NCBI GenBank assembly: GCA_004213965.1
Contig: SGZI01000007.1
Span: 1 to 33,640, forward strand
Reading direction: 5' to 3'
Source of the DNA: Flavobacteriales bacterium
GTDB lineage: Bacteria > Bacteroidota > Bacteroidia > Flavobacteriales > Flavobacteriaceae
DNA: 33,640 nucleotides
Part shown: positions 31,138 to 33,640 of the stretch, one piece after another
Layout: every line of letters starts with the position of its first letter
Position numbering within the stretch: position 1 is the first letter of the stretch
Position numbers and translations under genes: made by a program
Notes under the pieces: generated by a model
Databases searched by the model: none
Seen by the model: the letters and a program-made list of their open reading frames with translations, nothing else
Told to the model about the DNA's origin: nothing

Positions 31138-33640
31138 TTAATAATTTAAATATATCCAACTTGTTATTGGCTCTTTATCTGAGTTAAAATATATAATATA
31201 AAAATACGTTCCAACTGGCAATTCCTCATTGTCTTGATCTCTACCACACCATTGATCTATGTATTCGTTTAACTCATATACTTTTGTTCCATATCTGTTA
31301 AACACTTCTATTTTATCAATATCTTCTCTATCTTCAAGATGATCAAGAATTAAGCAATCATTATACCCATCTCCATTTGGTGATAGTCCCTGAGGAAGAT
31401 CAATACAATAGCTATTCTCATAGAAACCTACTTGAATAGTAGTTTGACCCCAACAATAAGTTGTGTCATCAAATACTGTTACAATGAATTCGCCAGATTC
31501 TTCTGCAATTTCATCTAAATTATATGTATTATCAGACCCCCATTGTAAATCTACACCATCCAATGACCATATATATGTTAATGAATTCATCTGAGCACTA
31601 TTAGCTACATCTACTTCAAGAATATAAGATTCATTTGCACATTTTAATATGTTATCTTCAACTGCAGAAATATCTGGAGTAGGAAAGAATTCAACTAAAA
31701 TTTCATCTGAGTATGCACAATCTGTATTATCAATTGTTATAGTTGCGCTATAAAAAGCTGTTTCACTTACAGTTAAGTTAACTCCGTTTTCTCCTTCAAT
31801 TAAATTCCCATCCATGTACCATGCAATGGTAGAATTATTAGGCAATCCTCCTGCATTCAAAGTCATTTCTTGTCCTTGACATAATGCGTTTCCTGAAGAA
31901 AGTAAAACATCTTCTCCAAGGTCTAAGCTTCCAATATCAAAACTTCCAGCATCAATAAATACTGCTGAATCGTATAACGTGTCACCATCATCTGCTACAA
32001 TTAATTTTATATGATATAATTCATTTGGTATAACATCAGCTTCAGCAGTCATAGGAATGGTATGTCCAATAAAATTTGTAGGACTTGTTAGAGGCGCTAA
32101 CCCTCCAGGACCATAATAATTTCCGAAGAACTCTTCATTTACTGATGGACAACTAGCATTCCATTCATCATCTCTGACAGATAGAACAGAAATAGCATCA
32201 GTAGTGCCTGGGACAATTGCAAGATTTGTAGTAACCCCAGCAGTATCTGTTAATAGGAATGCAAAAGCATCCGTAAATGTACACTGAAATGTTCCATATT
32301 CTTCAGCTGCAAATATAAAGTCAAAGCTCATATGGTCTGTTACAGGAACAAAATCAAACTCAAGGATTGAGGCATTGTTTGTGTCTCCAGCATTTAATCC
32401 AGGAATAGCAGCTTCCAAATCAGCATCTCCCACCCAGGCATATGTTCCATCACTAATCACTCCACTTTCTGGGCCTACTGCATTTGCAATATCACCAGAG
32501 GTCATAATTAGGCCACTTTCAAAAGGCCATGTAGAGCCATTTGACTCAAAATATCCTATTCCATTTGTGCTGCCATAATCAGTTCCAGTACTATAGGTAA
32601 CATTAAATGCTTGGTTACATTCAGAATTTATTAAAACTTCTGTCACAATTTCTTCCACTGTATATTCTGTTGCACTTGTTGTTATTGGAGGAGGGATTGT
32701 ATAAACACATATATCAAATGTTAAATAGTCTAATAGAGCAGCAGTATATGAATACACTCTTATACTATAGGTATTGCCTATAGTTAATCCATTTGCTACA
32801 CTATCATCTGCATCACTACAATAAATTTGAGTTAAATCATCACACTGACTTCCTTCATATAACACATGATATAAGTCTTGTGTATTACCCACTATATTAT
32901 AGATAGTTATGGCATGATTTTCTGATGTAGCGGTGAATTCAAACCACACGTCATCATCAGCAGAACCACCACATGTATTCCCTTCTGGAGAAGGGGTTGC
33001 TCCAACTAGATCTCCAGAAGCTGATTCTGTACATGATGAATCAGAGTTAGGAGTAATTACAGTAGCTTGATCACAATTGTCATTTGCTGGAGGACAAGCA
33101 TACATTAGAATTGGATTACTGCCAATCACACAGTTTACGTCTTGATCATTAGATACGGTTATTTCTATACTATTAAAAAACGGGTATGGTCCCATTTGTA
33201 CTGTTCCAGTTTGTGTAGCCTGGCCAGTAGCTGTTCCATAATTATCAGATATTGTTAGGGATTGCGCATCTCCCATGCTTATTATATTGACATCAATTAG
33301 GAATTGATCTCCATTGGCACAATCATCAATAACGGTATATTCTGCTATTGGGTTTGTACATGTAGCACAAGCCACAGTATAGTCAATACCACCAGCATAT
33401 GCAGCACTTCCTGAGCCACAACTAATAGAGCCATCAGACTGGATGGCAAAATATATTGTATCTCCACTTGACTGGAATGTTAATCCAGAAATATCTCCAG
33501 CATTACCATATCCATAGTATAATTGTGTTACACCATCTGAGTCCAAAATTAATAATTCATCCCATCCGTTTTCTATTGCTCCAGAATCTATTGTTAAGTT
33601 TAATGGAGATCCATCAGAACTTACATATTCAAATTGTGTT
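31138..33640 (-). CDS. Large T9SS type B-CTD surface protein, 5' end beyond the window
   Basis: The frame is open from the stop at 31138 to the window edge (about 833 codons visible). A TTG at 33546 is not the true start, because the same frame continues with a CUB-like sequence (SPLNLTIDSG, ENGWDELLILDSDG). Visible order: a CUB-like repeat, an internal module with CDQA and DDVWFEFTAT that resembles prepeptidase C-terminal domains, a choice-of-anchor L domain (GLIMTSGDIANA, ILEFDFVPVTDHMSFDFIFA, FTDAFAFLL), two Ig/PKD-like segments (LCQGQEMTLNAGG; LKCANESYILEV), and the gliding-motility-associated type B sorting domain over the last 86 residues (LPQGLSPNGDGYND, FNRYGTKVYE, VGTYFYIIYF). It is probably a secreted adhesin, first in an operon with its SprF-like partner. 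Confidence 0.92.
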   Translation of the reverse strand, partial: TQFEYVSSDGSPLNLTIDSGAIENGWDELLILDSDGVTQLYYGYGNAGDISGLTFQSSGDTIYFAIQSDGSISCGSGSAAYAGGIDYTVACATCTNPIAEYTVIDDCANGDQFLIDVNIISMGDAQSLTISDNYGTATGQATQTGTVQMGPYPFFNSIEITVSNDQDVNCVIGSNPILMYACPPANDNCDQATVITPNSDSSCTESASGDLVGATPSPEGNTCGGSADDDVWFEFTATSENHAITIYNIVGNTQDLYHVLYEGSQCDDLTQIYCSDADDSVANGLTIGNTYSIRVYSYTAALLDYLTFDICVYTIPPPITTSATEYTVEEIVTEVLINSECNQAFNVTYSTGTDYGSTNGIGYFESNGSTWPFESGLIMTSGDIANAVGPESGVISDGTYAWVGDADLEAAIPGLNAGDTNNASILEFDFVPVTDHMSFDFIFAAEEYGTFQCTFTDAFAFLLTDTAGVTTNLAIVPGTTDAISVLSVRDDEWNASCPSVNEEFFGNYYGPGGLAPLTSPTNFIGHTIPMTAEADVIPNELYHIKLIVADDGDTLYDSAVFIDAGSFDIGSLDLGEDVLLSSGNALCQGQEMTLNAGGLPNNSTIAWYMDGNLIEGENGVNLTVSETAFYSATITIDNTDCAYSDEILVEFFPTPDISAVEDNILKCANESYILEVDVANSAQMNSLTYIWSLDGVDLQWGSDNTYNLDEIAEESGEFIVTVFDDTTYCWGQTTIQVGFYENSYCIDLPQGLSPNGDGYNDCLILDHLEDREDIDKIEVFNRYGTKVYELNEYIDQWCGRDQDNEELPVGTYFYIIYFNSDKEPITSWIYLNY

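Noticed and set aside
33544-33546. TTG at this position as the start of the adhesin
   Set aside because: The frame continues upstream to the window edge with a CUB-like sequence and no signal peptide begins here.
1-33640. CRISPR arrays, defence genes, mobile elements, tRNA or rRNA
   Set aside because: No spaced repeats, transposase, integrase, restriction or toxin-type proteins, or RNA gene signatures were found by reading both strands.

Overview
The window looks like part of the chromosome of a Bacteroidota bacterium of the Flavobacteriia type, probably marine and streamlined. Support for this includes very AT-rich DNA, short intergenic gaps, starts without obvious Shine-Dalgarno sequences, and at least one TTG-N22-TAATTTTG match to the Bacteroidota promoter consensus. 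The proteins fit too: DUF4270, DUF5689, PorP/SprF, a type IX secretion (T9SS) type B C-terminal domain, CarboxypepD_reg-like modules and SusC-era TonB-dependent receptors. I see no rRNA, tRNA, CRISPR array, insertion sequence, phage gene or integrase. It reads as core genome rather than an island.

Layout. Positions 1-1410 (minus) hold a DUF819 membrane protein followed by the first 48 codons of an exported CarboxypepD_reg-like protein. Positions 1507-2952 (plus) hold another exported CarboxypepD_reg-like protein, which meets glmS tail to tail with no base between them. Positions 2953-7357 (minus) form a probable operon of a degenerate GT5 'glycogen synthase' domain, a DUF4270 surface lipoprotein and glmS. 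A divergent plus-strand operon (7462-12177) carries panC, panD, a flippase-like membrane protein, an esterase-fold protein without its nucleophile serine, and radA. A second plus-strand run (12266-20297) carries ileS, a TraR/DksA-like protein, uvrC, a DUF3108 protein, an M23 peptidase lipoprotein and a cupin.

From 20298 the content turns to the cell surface. A TonB-dependent receptor with a recognisable -7 box and a 12-bp palindrome ends at a strong bidirectional terminator. Next come a minus-strand exported endonuclease/exonuclease/phosphatase-family protein and, divergently, a second related TonB-dependent receptor with a DUF5689/choice-of-anchor J lipoprotein, again closed by a strong terminator. 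This trio looks like a nucleic-acid or phosphodiester scavenging module. The last 5.4 kb (minus) is a T9SS secretion/adhesion cassette: a large type B-CTD surface protein (cut by the window end), a PorP/SprF-like protein, and a PorE-like protein with TPR, beta-propeller, CRD and OmpA parts.

I see no wholly new system. The most interesting signals are altered catalytic or metal-binding motifs in otherwise ordinary housekeeping genes: IleRS with GIHH in place of HIGH, UvrC without its four-cysteine cluster, an esterase with Glu at the nucleophile elbow, a GT5 stub without KxGGL, a one-cysteine DksA-like protein, and an M23 peptidase with HxC in place of HxH.
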